From: Hanleya hanleyi | Lineage: Eukaryota; Mollusca; Polyplacophora; Lepidopleurida; Hanleyidae | DNA: 64,000 nucleotides | Assembly (NCBI GenBank): GCA_036873755.1 | Contig: JAVTVY010045425.1 | Span: forward strand, 1-64,000 | Reading direction: 5' to 3' | In this document: positions 1-11,566 of the stretch, one piece after another | How the letters are laid out: every line of letters begins with the position of its first letter | How positions within the stretch are numbered: position 1 is the stretch's first letter | Translations under genes and position numbers: made by a program | Notes under the pieces: generated by a model | Database searches by the model: none | Seen by the model: the letters and a program-made list of their open reading frames with translations, nothing else | What the model was told of the DNA's origin: nothing

Positions 1-26
1 CAGCTTTGATATATTTAAAAAAAAAT

Positions 27-143
27 CGACCATAGAGGTCCATGCCCCCCGCTAGCAGCACCAGTTATGGTGGATTACATCCACCATAACTGGCGCTGCT
101 GCTGCTGCTGGGGCCATGGAGGCCTTTTTTTGTTTGGTCGATG
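27..143. repeat. Imperfect long inverted repeat (hairpin)
   Basis: The left arm begins TCGACCATAGAGG and the right arm ends GGTCGA. The centre is a near-perfect stem in which CCAGTTATGGTGGA pairs with TCCACCATAACTGG across a four-base loop. A CTG-repeat stretch lies in the right arm. This looks like a small foldback or MITE-type repeat, or the palindromic head of the satellite-bearing element that follows. No coding potential is seen. Confidence 0.7.
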
Positions 144-189
144 ATATCTCATATCATTGATGAAGAGTATGATTTGAAAATGGAGATAT

Positions 190-1530
190 CGCTGATGAGC
201 TTAACATAATCTAATACAGTGGATGGCACCCATATTGGATTATGCACATCCATAAAGCATAATACCAACTGTCCTCTCACCAATGTCCATGCACTCCCCA
301 AGTTTGAAGTAGATTGGTTGAATCGTTCTAGAGTTATTGTCCAGACAAGATCTAAATGCTGAAAATCTAAGATGACTGATGGTGGCCATCTTGGATTACA
401 CAGGTAACTGAAAAGCAATGACATCTGTCCTCTCACCGATGTCAAGCCAAACTGCAAGTTTGAAGTCGATCAGTTGTTCAAATTATTCTAGAGTTGTTGT
501 CCAGACAAGATGCAACTGCTTAAAATGCAACATAATCCAATATCGCTGGTAGATGGCAGCCAATTTGGATTATGCTCGTTCATAAAACACAATCCTAACC
601 GGGATCTCACCAAGGTCAAGGAACTCCCCAAGTTTGAAGTAGATCAGTTGAATCGTACTCCAGCTATTGTCTGGACAAGATAAAACTGCTTAAAATCCAA
701 TGAAATTCAGTATGGCTGATGGTGGCCATATTGGATTAAGCAGGTCCTTGAAAAACAATCCTAATCCTCCTCTCAACAATGGCAAGGCACTCCCCAGGTA
801 TGAAGTAGATCGGTTGAATCGTTCTCGAGTTATTGTCCGGACAAGATCCAACTGCTTATAATCCAATATGGCTGACGGCGGCCATATTAGGTTATGCACA
901 TTGCTGAAAAACAATCCCAACCGTCCTCTCACCAATGTCAAGGCACACCCCAAGTTTGAAGTTGATTGGTTAAATCGTTCACGAGTTATTGTCCGGACAA
1001 GAAAATCTAACTCCAACTGCTTATGATCCAATATGGCGGACGGCGGCCATATTGAATTATGAACATTGCTAAAAAACAATCCCAACCGTCCTCTCACTGA
1101 TGTCAAAGCACTCCCCAAGTTTGAAGTAGATCAGCTGAATCGCACTCCAATTATTGTCCGGACAAGATCAAACTGCTTAAAATCCAATGAAATCCAGTAT
1201 GGCTGATGGTGGCCATATTGGATTAAGCACGTCCTTGAAAAACAATCCTAATCCTCCTCTCAACAATGTCAAGGCACTCCCCAGGTATGAAGTAGATCGG
1301 TTGAATCGTTCTCGAGTTATTGTCCGGACAAGAAAATCTAAGATCCAACTGCTTATAATCCAATATGGCTGACGGTGGCCATATTGGCTGACGGTGGCCA
1401 TATTGGATTATGCACATTGCTGAAAAATAATCCCAACTATCCTCTCGCCAATGTCAAGGCACACCCCAAGTTTGAAGTTGATCGGTTAAATCGTTCACGA
1501 GTTATTGTCCGGACAAGAAAATCTTACGGA
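190..1530. repeat. ~165-bp tandem satellite, about 8 copies
   Basis: Each unit contains a version of CCAATATGGCTGACGG, then CCTCTCACCAATGTCAAGG, then a segment around GTTATTGTCCGGACAAGA. Units restart roughly every 160-170 bp and diverge more toward the left end. Units near 700-865 and 1193-1363 are more alike than direct neighbours, suggesting a two- or three-unit higher-order pattern. Short reading frames on either strand recur with the unit and are not genes. Confidence 0.85.
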
Positions 1531-2808
1531 ATTACAGAGTTACGGACACCGGTGTTTCTAAGTCCCCCCCGGCCCCCCCCCCCCACTAAGTAGTGGATGA
1601 GTTGAATAAGTGTAACATGATGTAAGCTCCTGGAATCCACTTTTAGGTCATTTTTAGTAGAGAAATATTGTTGTTTACACAGCTTCACTGTCATTTTACT
1701 GAGCTAAGCAAATATCACATTTCATTAAACTATACCCTTAGCATATTGACTTCATTCACTGTGTATTTGGCCCAATTCCAGCTTCACAATTCATTACGTC
1801 AAATGAGTAAATGAGCCAATGAAATTATCTGGTTTTGAAAGTTTGACCTGGAAATAGGACACGATAGTTCACGTACAGGGTAATCCTACATGAGCTCTGG
1901 GTTCAACTGTGGGATACTGCGCGAGACCAGACCGAAGTTGAGGTAATTAGGTACTTTATTTCTCACACTCTTGATGCATGGTTGTTTGTTCTTTCTTAAG
2001 AAGATCATTTTTTTTAGGAATGGCCTAAAACATTTGGAAGAAATAAAATCAGCGATAGTTCACATAAACATGCAGTTTCGCATAAAGGTCAAGCCCTTTA
2101 GAGTGGCACATCATTTGAGGTTGCACATCATATGGAAAATATGATTTCTGTATCAGTGGTGTTGATGTTGGATTGAAAGAGGAACTGTATTATAAAACTT
2201 GAAATAAGACATTTTTTTCTTTTCCAAAGTAAGCATATACAACTTATTACGTATACATGTATATATGTACATGTATAGTTAGAAACAATTGACCGTGCAG
2301 TTTGGAGCACGTTCTTGGTGTAACTTTGTGTCATGATATGTGAATTATATAATCCCTTTTCTGATACAGCTATTTAACAAAGTAATAGTTGGAGTAGAGG
2401 TATCATTTACAATATGGAATGGGGCACCAGCCTTGTGAGTAAACCCTCACATTTATATGCAAATAAAAGAATATAATGACAAATGTTTCCAATCATACAC
2501 TTGTAATGCTACATAATAATACGGTAAAGACTAGGACAACACAAACTCAGTTTTCATTAATATAAAATGTGTGGACACAAATATGGTTCGTGCGAAAGCT
2601 TTAGAGTAAATCATACATGTATGATGTGGACTAGAATGATTTGACAGCAAAATTGAAGGAAATGGTGTCCTTCATTTGAGGCGACACGAAATTCAAAACT
2701 GATAGAGGTTCAGTACTGGGGGGTTATCCAATATTGTACTTCTGAAACAAAATAATGTCATCAAACTATTAGTAATTACTATGAAGCAACATTATATATT
2801 TTAGGTGA

Positions 2809-2841
<33 letters not shown>

Positions 2842-2904
2842 CTGCATTTTGTATCTAATAGTACATGTAGGTTAGTATCACATATAACAGATATAAAATT
2901 AGAA
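1531..2904. other. No gene recognised; AT-rich spacer
   Basis: I see no exon with convincing splice sites and homology. A C-rich run occurs near 1565-1582. A short fragment of the ~125-bp satellite (GATGAGTTGAATAAGTGT) lies near 1595. A (TA)n run lies at 2818-2841. Confidence 0.5.
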
Positions 2905-3263
2905 ACTGAAATATCATGAGGGTATGGGGTAGGGCAATGCATTGAATAAATGTAGGATGATGTAAGCTATAGGGGTATATGAGAGCTCGGGGTATGAGAG
3001 CTATGGAGGTATATGGGGCTCGGTGCCCTGGGGGTGGGGACATGCTCCCGGGGGTAGTGGATGGGTTGAATAAGTGTAGATGGGGGATGGGTTGAATAAG
3101 TGTAGGATGATGTAAGCTCCCAGAATATATGATGGTATAGGGTCTGGCAAAGCATAGATATACATGTACATGTAAGGTGGGGCTCAGTGCCCCAGGGATG
3201 GGGACATGCTCCCGGGGGTAGTGGATGGGGTGAATAAGTGTAGCAATAGCATGATGTAGGCTC
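2905..3263. repeat. ~125-bp satellite, first block
   Basis: The units contain GGTTGAATAAGTGTAG, ATGATGTAAGCTCC and GGGGACATGCTCCC. The same units continue at 5005-5567 and 7564-8240, so this was one array later split by insertions. The block stops abruptly at a hAT-like element. Confidence 0.8.
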
Positions 3264-4998
3264 CAACCCTCACAATTCAGAAAATTATCCTCGGCTTTTT
3301 TTTTGCCGAGGAAAAATTACTTTGCATCGGCAAAAGTCATTTCACCTCGGCATTTTTTTTAAGAGAGATATTAGTGATATAGAGGCCAATCTGAAGGTAA
3401 AGAAATCATTTTATTACAGTGTCAAGCAAAAACTGGTGCTTTTACAGTTACTACTATCTCTCAGAGTTTGTTTGGATGATTGAACACTTCAAAAGTCCTA
3501 CGTAGCAAACTAATCGAGTCACTGTATGTGTCAGTCTGTGGATTAGCTGCATTACAAGACACCACAGAATCGCTCAATCCGTCACCACGTGTATGAATAT
3601 CCCGCCCGAAAGTGAATGACCAATTAGTGGACCCCCTCTAGGAAGCATTGTTCTATAATTAGATTGGCCCGGGAAATTCCCCACAGCAATGTCACTGCAT
3701 GCGCAGGGTGACTGTCGTGTCTCTCATCAATAAAACAATGCTGATTAGCCTATGTTGTTCTCAATAAAACAATGCTGATTAATCAATATATATATAGGTA
3801 TAGTATATTGGTAGCATGAGGTAAGAACAACATCGATTAATCAACATTGTTTTATTGAGAACAACACATCATGTTTTGTTGATTTGAGAAACGGACCTGT
3901 GCTGCATGCGAGAGCGTGATGCAATTTGGCGCCAGTAAATTCAGATTATGATCAGAATGATTTCATTTAGCAGGGTGTTATGTAATATTTTTCAAGGTAA
4001 ACCAAGAAAGATATGTTGCAAAGTGCCACCGGTTAAAACTTTGTATCTGAACTGTGACGTCTGGAACGTATTTCTTTCACATAATAATTTTTACAGCATG
4101 TTGACCTCAATACGTGCTTCAAACAAAATTCTATGCAAGCCCCGGGCGATCTCAATCATGAAGTCTGGTGATCACGGGGGTGGAAAGACCGTCTCATGCA
4201 AATTACAAAATCATCATTCTTGGGTTTTGTATTCGAATGAACCGTTATCTTATTCTTATGTCATTGAAATATTGCCACCGTTTTCACGGGTATAAAATAT
4301 TCATATCATCAAATAATATGAACTCGTGTTCAGCTCTGTTACACCTTTCACCCCTGTTGATTTTGTCAAGTGACTCAAGTGAGGTTATCCCGGGCAGTGT
4401 GGTTCGTGTCCAAAAACAATGAAAACCGTGGGGGAGATGGGTTGTAGTGAAGTTTCTCCGTAAATCAAATAGCATCTCGTTGGTATTTGTTCTCTTATTA
4501 ACAGTAAGATAATCTTTATTCTTTTCACACTAATGTAATATTCTCATGGTTTCGGGAGAGTAAATATCTTTTTGCTTAAACAATGGGGAACAGTTAATTG
4601 TGTATGCGTGATCTTTCACCCCTGGAGTCAAACTCAGAATAGGACAGACCTGAGCCGCATGGCAAACTGATGCTACTGTAGAACTACAGCGGGTTTAGAG
4701 AGTGGATTTACAGATAAACAACAACGGGTTTCCAAGTGTGAATAATACCGATGAACCTGTTGTCAAAACGAGACGTACAGGAATTTATACAAACAGTACA
4801 TAAACAGTAACAATGATATTGTTCTGAGTTTTTGCTGTGCTATTTTATTCGCTATTTGGACATCGTTGGTTGATTTTTCCCATTGTTCATTTTGCTTGAC
4901 GGCGATCGCCTCGGCAGTTTTTTTTGCCACGGCGTATCTCTAATGCTTCGGCAAATACGTCGGCAATTGCCGATTGCCGAGGTGAATTGTGCGGGCTG
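3264..4998. mobile_element. Non-autonomous hAT-like element, 6-bp target duplication
   Basis: The ends are inverted: left CAACCCTCACAATTCA, right complement CAGCCCGCACAATTCA. They are flanked by the direct repeat AGGCTC (3258-3263 and 4999-5004). The interruption falls inside a ~125-bp satellite unit whose two halves rejoin when the element is ignored. Inside lie CTCGGC-rich subterminal repeats and a ~35-bp inverted repeat (3751-3785 with 3829-3867). No transposase frame is present. CAG...CTG ends suggest hAT; the 6-bp duplication is shorter than the usual 8. A decayed right end of a relative lies near 18840-18913. Confidence 0.75.
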
Positions 4999-5004
4999 AG
5001 GCTC

Positions 5005-5567
5005 CCAGACTATATGAGGGTATGGGGTTGGGCGAAGCTTAGTACTTTAAGAGATAGAGGGTGGGGCTCGTTGCCCCAGGGATGGGGACATGCTCCCTGA
5101 GGGTAGTGGATGGGTTGAATAAGTGTAGCATGATGTAAGCTCCTGGACTATTGAGGGTATGGGGTCGGGCGAAGCTTAGTTTAGGAGATAGAGGGTGGGT
5201 TCGGTGCCCAAGGGGTGGGGACATGCTTCCCGAGTGTAGTGGATGAGTTGAATAAGTGTAACATGATGTAAGCTCCTGGAATATATGAGGGTATAATGGG
5301 GTGGGGCAAAGCTTAGTTTAGGAGATAGAGGGTGGAGCTCGGTGCCTCAGGAGTGGGGACATGCTCCCTGAGGGTAGTTAATGGGTTGAATATGTGTAGC
5401 ATGATGTAAGCTCCGGGATTTGATGAGGCTATGGGGTCGGGCAAAGCTTAGTTTAAGAGATATAGGGTGGGGTTCAGTGCCCCAGGAGTGGGGACATGCT
5501 CCCGAGGGTAGTGGATGCGGTGAATAAGTGTAGGACGATGTTAGCTCCCAGAATATGTGATGGTATA
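5005..5567. repeat. ~125-bp satellite, second block
   Basis: About four and a half units, each with AAGCTTAGTTTA, GGGTGGGGCTCGGTGCCC and GGGGACATGCTCCC. The block is cut at 5567 by the TA-target element. Confidence 0.85.
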
Positions 5568-7561
5568 CACAGGCAAACTTTCACCGTTCAGTACCGTTCA
5601 GTTCTGTACCAATTGGTACCGTTCAGTTTCCTGTTGGTAACCTCCAGGTAACTTGTTGGTACTGCACGGAAAGTTCAGGATTGGTACCATGAAGTCCTGA
5701 CTGAACAGTACCGTGCAGTTACCAATCAGTCACCACTTGGTAGTATATGCCAGGTTCTTTCCAGTTACCTACCAGTAACTGATTGGTAACCAAGTCGTAG
5801 CCACAACGATCCCAACTTTGCAGTACCATGCAGTTCTGACTTGAAGGCTACTGATCAGTTACTGGTTGGTGACCAATAGATTATACCATAAATGAAATGT
5901 GTGGTAACTGATTGGTGACCGGTTGGTACTGTTCAGTTACAGGCCTCTTGTTTTGTGAGACAACAGGCGAGTGACAATCACTCGCCTTAATTATTCTCAG
6001 GAGTGTGGTTAGCACACCTAAAATCACACCCCTTAAATGAGTCTAGGCGAGTGATGGGTTATCTCCCTTGATAACAGACGAACAGTGACCAATAATGATG
6101 TGAAATTTGACAGTGAGTGGTTCTCCTGCAATTTTTCTTTTCAAAAAATGAGGTGGGTGTTTTTAAATTTATTATTATTAATTTTTTTATTTGGCACACA
6201 TGTTCTTTCAAACTTAGAGCACCAGTGGAAAGTTGATGTCAACATTGATATGTCAAAGACAACTATTCCCCTAATTTCTGCAATTAGAACTCATTATATC
6301 AAAGGATTTAGATCCAACTAACACCCTTTCTAAAGAATGAAAATTTATGGGGAGTTAACCAGTATCCCAACTATATTTACTTATATTTATCAGAAGTCTC
6401 CCCTTGTAAATTTCTGATTCCAATAAATTAGAATCAGCCACCAGAGTCCCATTGGAATTATCAATTAACTGAAATGTCTGCATAGAAAAACTTCCACTTG
6501 TGAATAGAAGCCAAAGAAAAGAAGCCGACAATATTATTTACCAACTGGAAGAAAAAAATCAGATAGTCCGATTCCGTTCATAACAGGTCCGACTTTTGCA
6601 TGCACCGGACTACCGCGCAAGAGGTGGCGTGCAACCGGAAGTAAATTTGGCGCGGGAAATGTTGATAGAGAAAACCAACAACAAGGTCCAACAACAATGG
6701 CTAAAGATCGGCTTGAAATAAATTTTCAATGGATTATTTCTTGGATTGTCCGTTCCTTCAGATAGATCTAGACTTCTAAAAGGTATTTACGAAAATTGAT
6801 CGCATTTTATCGTTTTTGCTATATAAAATCCTACTTGCCGCATGCGACAGGTAGATTGTTTTTGCAAGACAAGTTGTCGCCGGAAAAATTCACTTACCGG
6901 CGGCACGTAGGCAGGCGTTCTTTCGACCGCTGACCATTTAACCGGACGTAAACACATGCGTTGCTGTCGGAAGGCAGTTTAATGGCACACGTAAGTTGGT
7001 AATGAATTTAGCTGCTTTTACTGTTTTTTAACGACCGCGAAATGCCAGGTGCGCTATAGTCGCGCACCTAGTTCCAAGTTCAGGAGCGCGAAGGTGCGGG
7101 AGTGCGATCGCGCGCCTTAAAACGAGAGGCCTGCAGTTACTGATTGGTAACCAACTTGACAACTGAACAGTACCACGAGGGGACCTTTCCTACCAGTACC
7201 TACCAGTGCCAAGAGGTACTGGCAGGTAAGCAGAAATTGGTTGGTAGCCGTTCAGTAACTGAGCTGTAACTGAGCTGGTACTGAAGTGTTACTGCATTGT
7301 TACCAACAGGTACCAAGTGTGGAAAATTGGGATGGCAACATAGCGGTAACTCATTGGTAACTGCATGGTAGCCAATCAGTAGAAAATTCATAGGATCCAA
7401 TGGGTGACCAATCAGTACCCGGTTGGTTACCGGTTGGTACTGATCAGTTGAAGACTGAACGGTACCACAAGGGGACCTTTCCTACCAGTACCAATCAGTT
7501 CTCCACCAACCAGTAGCCAACAAGTTACTGAGTGGTACTGGTTGGTGACGGTTTGCCTGTG
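5568..7561. mobile_element. Foldback-type DNA element with TA target duplication
   Basis: Inverted ends CACAGGCAAAC and GTTTGCCTGTG are flanked by TA on both sides. Removing the element restores a satellite motif reading GGTATAGGGTC, and an uninterrupted copy of that motif exists near 3134. Both flanking parts (5585-5939 and 7140-7550) are packed with short permuted motifs around GGTACC, GGTAACC and CAGTTAC in both orientations. TA duplication fits the Tc1/mariner superfamily, but no transposase is seen and the subterminal arrays are unusual for it. Confidence 0.75.
5940..7133. mobile_element. hAT-like element nested in the TA-target element
   Basis: Ends are CAGGCCTCTTGTTTT and AAAACGAGAGGCCTG. 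The direct repeat CAGTTA occurs at 5934-5939 and 7134-7139. The interior has a GGCGAGTG/CACTCGCC stem near the left end and GC-rich GCGCGA motifs near the right end. A 78-codon frame at 6085 is weak and AT-biased, so I do not call it a gene. Confidence 0.75.
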
Positions 7562-8376
7562 TAGGGTCAGGCAAAGCTTAGTTTAAGAGATAGACGGTGG
7601 GGCTCGGTGCCCCAGGGGTGAGGACATGCTCCCCGAGGGTAGTGGATGGGTTGAAAAAGTGTAGCATGATGTAAGCTCCTGGACTATATGAAGGTATGGG
7701 GTTGGGCGAAGCTTAGTTTAGAAAAAAGAGGATGGGGCTCGGTGCCCCAGGGGTGGGGACATGCTCCCCGAGGGTACTGAATGAGTGGAATAAGTGTAGC
7801 ATGATGTAAGCTCCTGGACTTTATGAGGGTATGGAGTTGGGCGAAGCTTAGTTTCAGAGATATAGGGTGGGGCTTGGTGACTCAGAGGTGGCACATGCTC
7901 CCTGGGGTAGTGGATGGGTTGAATAAGTGTAGCATGATCTAAGTTCCCAGACTATATGAGGGTATGGGGTCGGGCGAAGCTTAGTTTCAGAGATAGAGGG
8001 TGGGGCTTGGTTCCCCAGGGGTGGGGACATGCTTCCCAAGGGTAGTGGATGGGTTGAAGAAGTGTAGCATGATGTAAGCTCCAGGATTATATGAGGGTAT
8101 GGGGTCGGGTGAAGTTTAGTTTAGGAGGGTGGGGCTCGGTTCCCCAGAGGCGGGCATTCATGCTTCCCGAGGGTAATGGATGGGTTGAAGAAGAGTAGCC
8201 TGATGCAAGCATCCAAAATATATAAGGGTTCGGGGAGCCTTAGTTCAGGAGACATAGGGTGAGGCCGATTCCAAAACTTTAACATTTACTTGTTCTACTC
8301 CTGCAGACAGACAGACAGACAGATAGACAGACGGACATCGAGCTTTCCACAGCTGAAGCTACGGGCTCAATAAAAA
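7562..8376. repeat. ~125-bp satellite, third block, with GACA-rich tail
   Basis: About five units run to roughly 8240. They are followed by a (GACA)n run at 8307-8335 and an end segment with GCTACGGGCTCAATAAAA, which looks like the 3' tail of the element that carried the satellite. DIRS sequence begins directly afterwards. Confidence 0.7.
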
Positions 8377-8617
8377 TGAAAAATTCGAAAATCAATTTCC
8401 CTCTTTCTAAGCTTAAATTACCTTCACATACCTTCTTGCCATAGTGTTCCTACACGATTCCTCTATTGTAAAACTTTACCACAGAACCAAAAATAGCCCC
8501 TGTGATGCCCAATGCCCATGCGCGAGTACCCAGTTCCAATCTGATCGACCACGTCACTTCAGTCTTTCCTATTCAATCGCAGTGTGAATAACCCAACAGC
8601 GGGGATGCTGGGAGGGC

Positions 8618-8725
8618 CATCACGGTATGTGAAGGTAAGTTTAAGCTTAGAAATAGGAAAATTGATTTTCAAATTTTTCCTATTTCTTGCGCTGTTAAAC
8701 TTACCTTCACATACCTTATTGCTAG
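8618..8725 (-). repeat. Internal complementary region of DIRS 1
   Basis: The first half (about 8623-8675) is the reverse complement of the outer 3' end (8377-8433). The second half (about 8680-8725, with CTTGCGCTG and CTTACCTTCACATACC) corresponds to the outer 5' end near 17590-17630. Such a joined complement of both termini is known from DIRS elements, where it is thought to template end completion and circle formation. Confidence 0.75.
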
Positions 8726-9056
8726 AATATCATAGCAGGAGGGAAATAGTGGTCGAAAAACAGAAAGGATATCAAGCATAGGTGAATGGGAAAACAGGAG
8801 TCAGCAAGATAATCGAGCGCCATAAAGGCATGTGGCATGACGATATAGCCATCGATATAATCACCCAGCCCTATTATTTATAAGTGGGCTCAGTGAATAA
8901 GCTGACATGCACTAGACTGAAACCTCCCCCCCCCTCCCCCTCCACCTTTTTTTGAAAAATTGGGGGAGAGCAGACATTTACCAGATTTTAAAACTTGGTA
9001 AAACCACTAGGTGGTCTAGTGCATTGTAGACAGGTCCGCAACAGACTGGGCAGCCA

Positions 9057-9930
9057 CTAAGGGTCCCAGCGAGTATATGTCCCGTTTTGTAGCATCATAT
9101 CCTGGAGGTAGTGTGAAACGAAGGTTACGTTGCTCCTCCAGTAGCAGGCCCTCATGATGTCAGATACAGATCTATTGGTCCATAGAGGCCAGGATGCCGC
9201 CATGGCTCTGATCTCATGGGCGGAGACCTTGGATAAAGTAGTTACCTCAAGTGGTAGGTCCGTGTACGCCAAACGAATGGTCTTAGAAAGCCAGGAAGAT
9301 ATGGTGTTTTTGGTTATCTCCTGCTTCGAAGAGGGCCCAAAAGGGATGAAAAGATGCACCCGTCCAGCTCTCAGATGTTCGACACGGGCCAGGTAGCAAG
9401 AGAGAGCTCTGACGGGGCACTTGACTCTGTCGTTGTCAACAGCCGCGGACAGGATGTTGGACAGAGCCGGGATGACGAATTCTAGTGAAAGATTGTCGTA
9501 AAGGAACGGATTTTTCGCGACAACCTCCAGGAGAGAAGATAATGCCACCCAGGTCCAGGTCCACTCAGGGTGGACAGGCATGGATTTCTGATACGCGGGC
9601 GGCAAAAGCGAAAGCGATCAGGAACACGGTCTTGTAGGAGAGAAAGTTCATCTCACAGGTGACGATGGGTTCGAAAGGAGGCGCGGAAAGCCGCCTAAGA
9701 ACCAGTGCCAAATCCCATTTAGGAAGCTGCGGCGTCGGAGTAGGCCTCTCTACCCAAAAGGAACGAAGAAGGGCAGAACGGTTGACGTCAAGTGATGGGT
9801 TGACACCTGTGGTCAACTGAAGTACCCTGGCGATAGCGGACTGATAGCAGTCGACCGTGGCCGGAACAAGTTGTCTGTCCTGGAACAGATGCAGAAGGAA
9901 CTCCGCTACCTGCTGAACAGAGGCATTGGT
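9057..9930 (-). pseudogene. DIRS 1 tyrosine recombinase (broken)
   Basis: The minus-strand reading covers a SAM-like core-binding part (about 9700-9930, with QVAEFLLHLF) and the catalytic domain. The first catalytic arginine is in AARVSEIHA, the second-box His and Arg are in HEIRAMAASW, and the nucleophilic tyrosine is in FVSHYLQDM. Catalysis in this family is DNA strand exchange through a covalent phosphotyrosine, joining the element's circular DNA to the genome. One frameshift near 9600 separates the first arginine from the rest, so it is probably dead even though the catalytic residues survive. It is the last gene of the element, as usual for DIRS. Confidence 0.85.
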
Positions 9931-10136
9931 TGGAACAATTCGTCATCGAGAACACCAGACAGCAAAGATCTTCCACTTGTTCTGGTACACCGCAGTCGTT
10001 GATGCTCTGGTGGACCGGACCATCCTTTTGGACGCTTTGACAGAAAATCCAGCTGCTGGAGCACTTGAACGCGGTCAGTTGAAATAGACCGGGATTCGAG
10101 TGGTACAGGCTGGATCTCGGCCACCAGAGCAGCAGT

Positions 10137-11566
10137 CTACGAGGTACGTCTATGAGAGGATCCATCAGGTCTGCAAACCATGGGCGAGTGGGCTACCACG
10201 GAGCCACAACGTAGACCACACATGGCTGTGCTAGGCTCTTCCAGAGAACTTGCGACAAGATTGCTGGCAGTGGGTACGTGTACGCAATCATGCCGGACCA
10301 GTCCAAAGACAGGGTGTCGACGGCCAGGGCTGCTGGATCCAGAACGGGAGACAAATAGGCCGGCAGTAGATGTTTCCAACGGGTGGCGAACAAATCCACA
10401 TTCAGTGTCTCCCATATCCGAGACATCTGGGCTAGGATGTCTTTGTGAAGCTGCCACTCGGTCGGTATTATCTGATTCGGTCTGGATAAAGTGTCTGCCA
10501 GCATATTCAGATGACCGGGAATGTGGCGAGCTCGCACAGAAATTCCGTGCCTGAAGTGCCTGATCCAGCAGTTGGGGAGCAGGAGTTCCTCCCTGCTTTT
10601 TTATGTAGGCCAGAACTGTCGTGTTGTCTGTTGCTACTAACAAGTGTTGGTTCGTGAGGTCTGGAAGAAATCTATGGCCAGAGGAGGGAGGGAATTTGGC
10701 TTAATGTCACACTCAAGTTTGTTTCACTTATATGGTGACAGTCAGTTTGGTTGGTGGAGGAAACCAGAGTACCCGGAGAGAACCACCGCCCTTCGGCAAG
10801 TAACTGACAAACTTTCACACATGGACCAGCTGGGCTCGAACCCGTGCCGGTTCAGCGGTGTGAGGCTAGCGGTCACCAGAGAAGCGCCTTAGACCACTCG
10901 GCCACTGAGGGCCCCTGTATGGCCAGAGTTACGGCCTCGAATTCCAATACATTGATATGCATCTTCCTCTGGTTGTCATTCCACAAGCCGGATATTGACC
11001 TCGAACCCAAATGTGCTCCCCATCCCTCCATCGATGTGTCCGTGAACAGTCGACGAGACGGCTGAAAGGGTAGGAAGGAGACACCTATCATCACGTTCTC
11101 CGGCTGCAGCCACCAGCGTAGGAGACGTTTGACATCCTCTATCACAGGGACAGACGGATTCAGGTGCCTTTTCAGCCAGAAGTTGTTGAGGTGCATCATC
11201 AACAGCCGAAGCTGCAACCGGCCTCGAGGCGTCACATCTTGAGTGAATGTTAACAGGCCCATAATTGCAGCGAAGCGGAGAGCACGTCTGTGCGATGCTG
11301 ACAGGAACGTTGGCACCGACGTCAGAATTTTCTTCCAGCGGTCTTCAGGAGATTTTGCTAACGCTGAAAGGGGTCATAGGAAACTCCGAGAAAGACTCGA
11401 GTCTGGGATGGCATCAACTATGATTTGACCTCGTGAGGAAGGTAGCCCAGGGCAACAAGGATCTCCCAAACAAATTTGGTGTCCTCGCAGAGTTCGTCCC
11501 TGCACTGATTCCGTACTAGAGAGTTATGACCAGCTGTCCTGTCATAACCTATACACTGTTTAATAA
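10137..11566 (-). pseudogene. DIRS 1 reverse transcriptase / RNase H (broken)
   Basis: From high to low coordinates: a C-terminal RT fragment ending near LVALGYLPHE (11418-11566), a connection segment (about 11060-11316), then RNase H. The RNase H acidic residues are visible in LFTDTSMEGWG, in LEFEAVTLAI and in VATDNTTVLAYI. A DIRS-typical tail follows with RHIPGHLNMLADTLSRP and VDLFATRW. A SINE splits RNase H between the second and third motifs. At least two further frame changes occur, near 10650 and near 10530. The RT palm with its catalytic aspartates is absent because the element is cut at the Helentron boundary at 11566. Non-functional. Confidence 0.8.
10684..10917 (-). mobile_element. 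tRNA-derived SINE in the DIRS 1 RNase H
   Basis: On the minus strand it starts GGGCCCTCAGTGGCCGAGTG and carries an A-box-like GTGGCCGAGTGG and a B-box GGTTCGAGCCC. The head therefore resembles a class II (Leu or Ser) tRNA. It continues into a body with CTCCGGGTACTCTGG and TTTCCTCC, a motif shared by several metazoan SINE families. The target duplication TATGGCCAGAG is perfect (10673-10683 and 10918-10928). It inserted after DIRS 1 did. Confidence 0.9.

Noticed and set aside
6085..6321. 78-codon frame with a hydrophobic segment
   Set aside because: It lies inside a non-autonomous hAT-like element, is AT-driven, and shows no recognisable motif.
10798..10915. Apparent tRNA gene (Leu/Ser-like) on the minus strand
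   Set aside because: It continues into a SINE body and is flanked by an 11-bp target duplication inside a dead DIRS gene, so it is a SINE head and not a tRNA gene.
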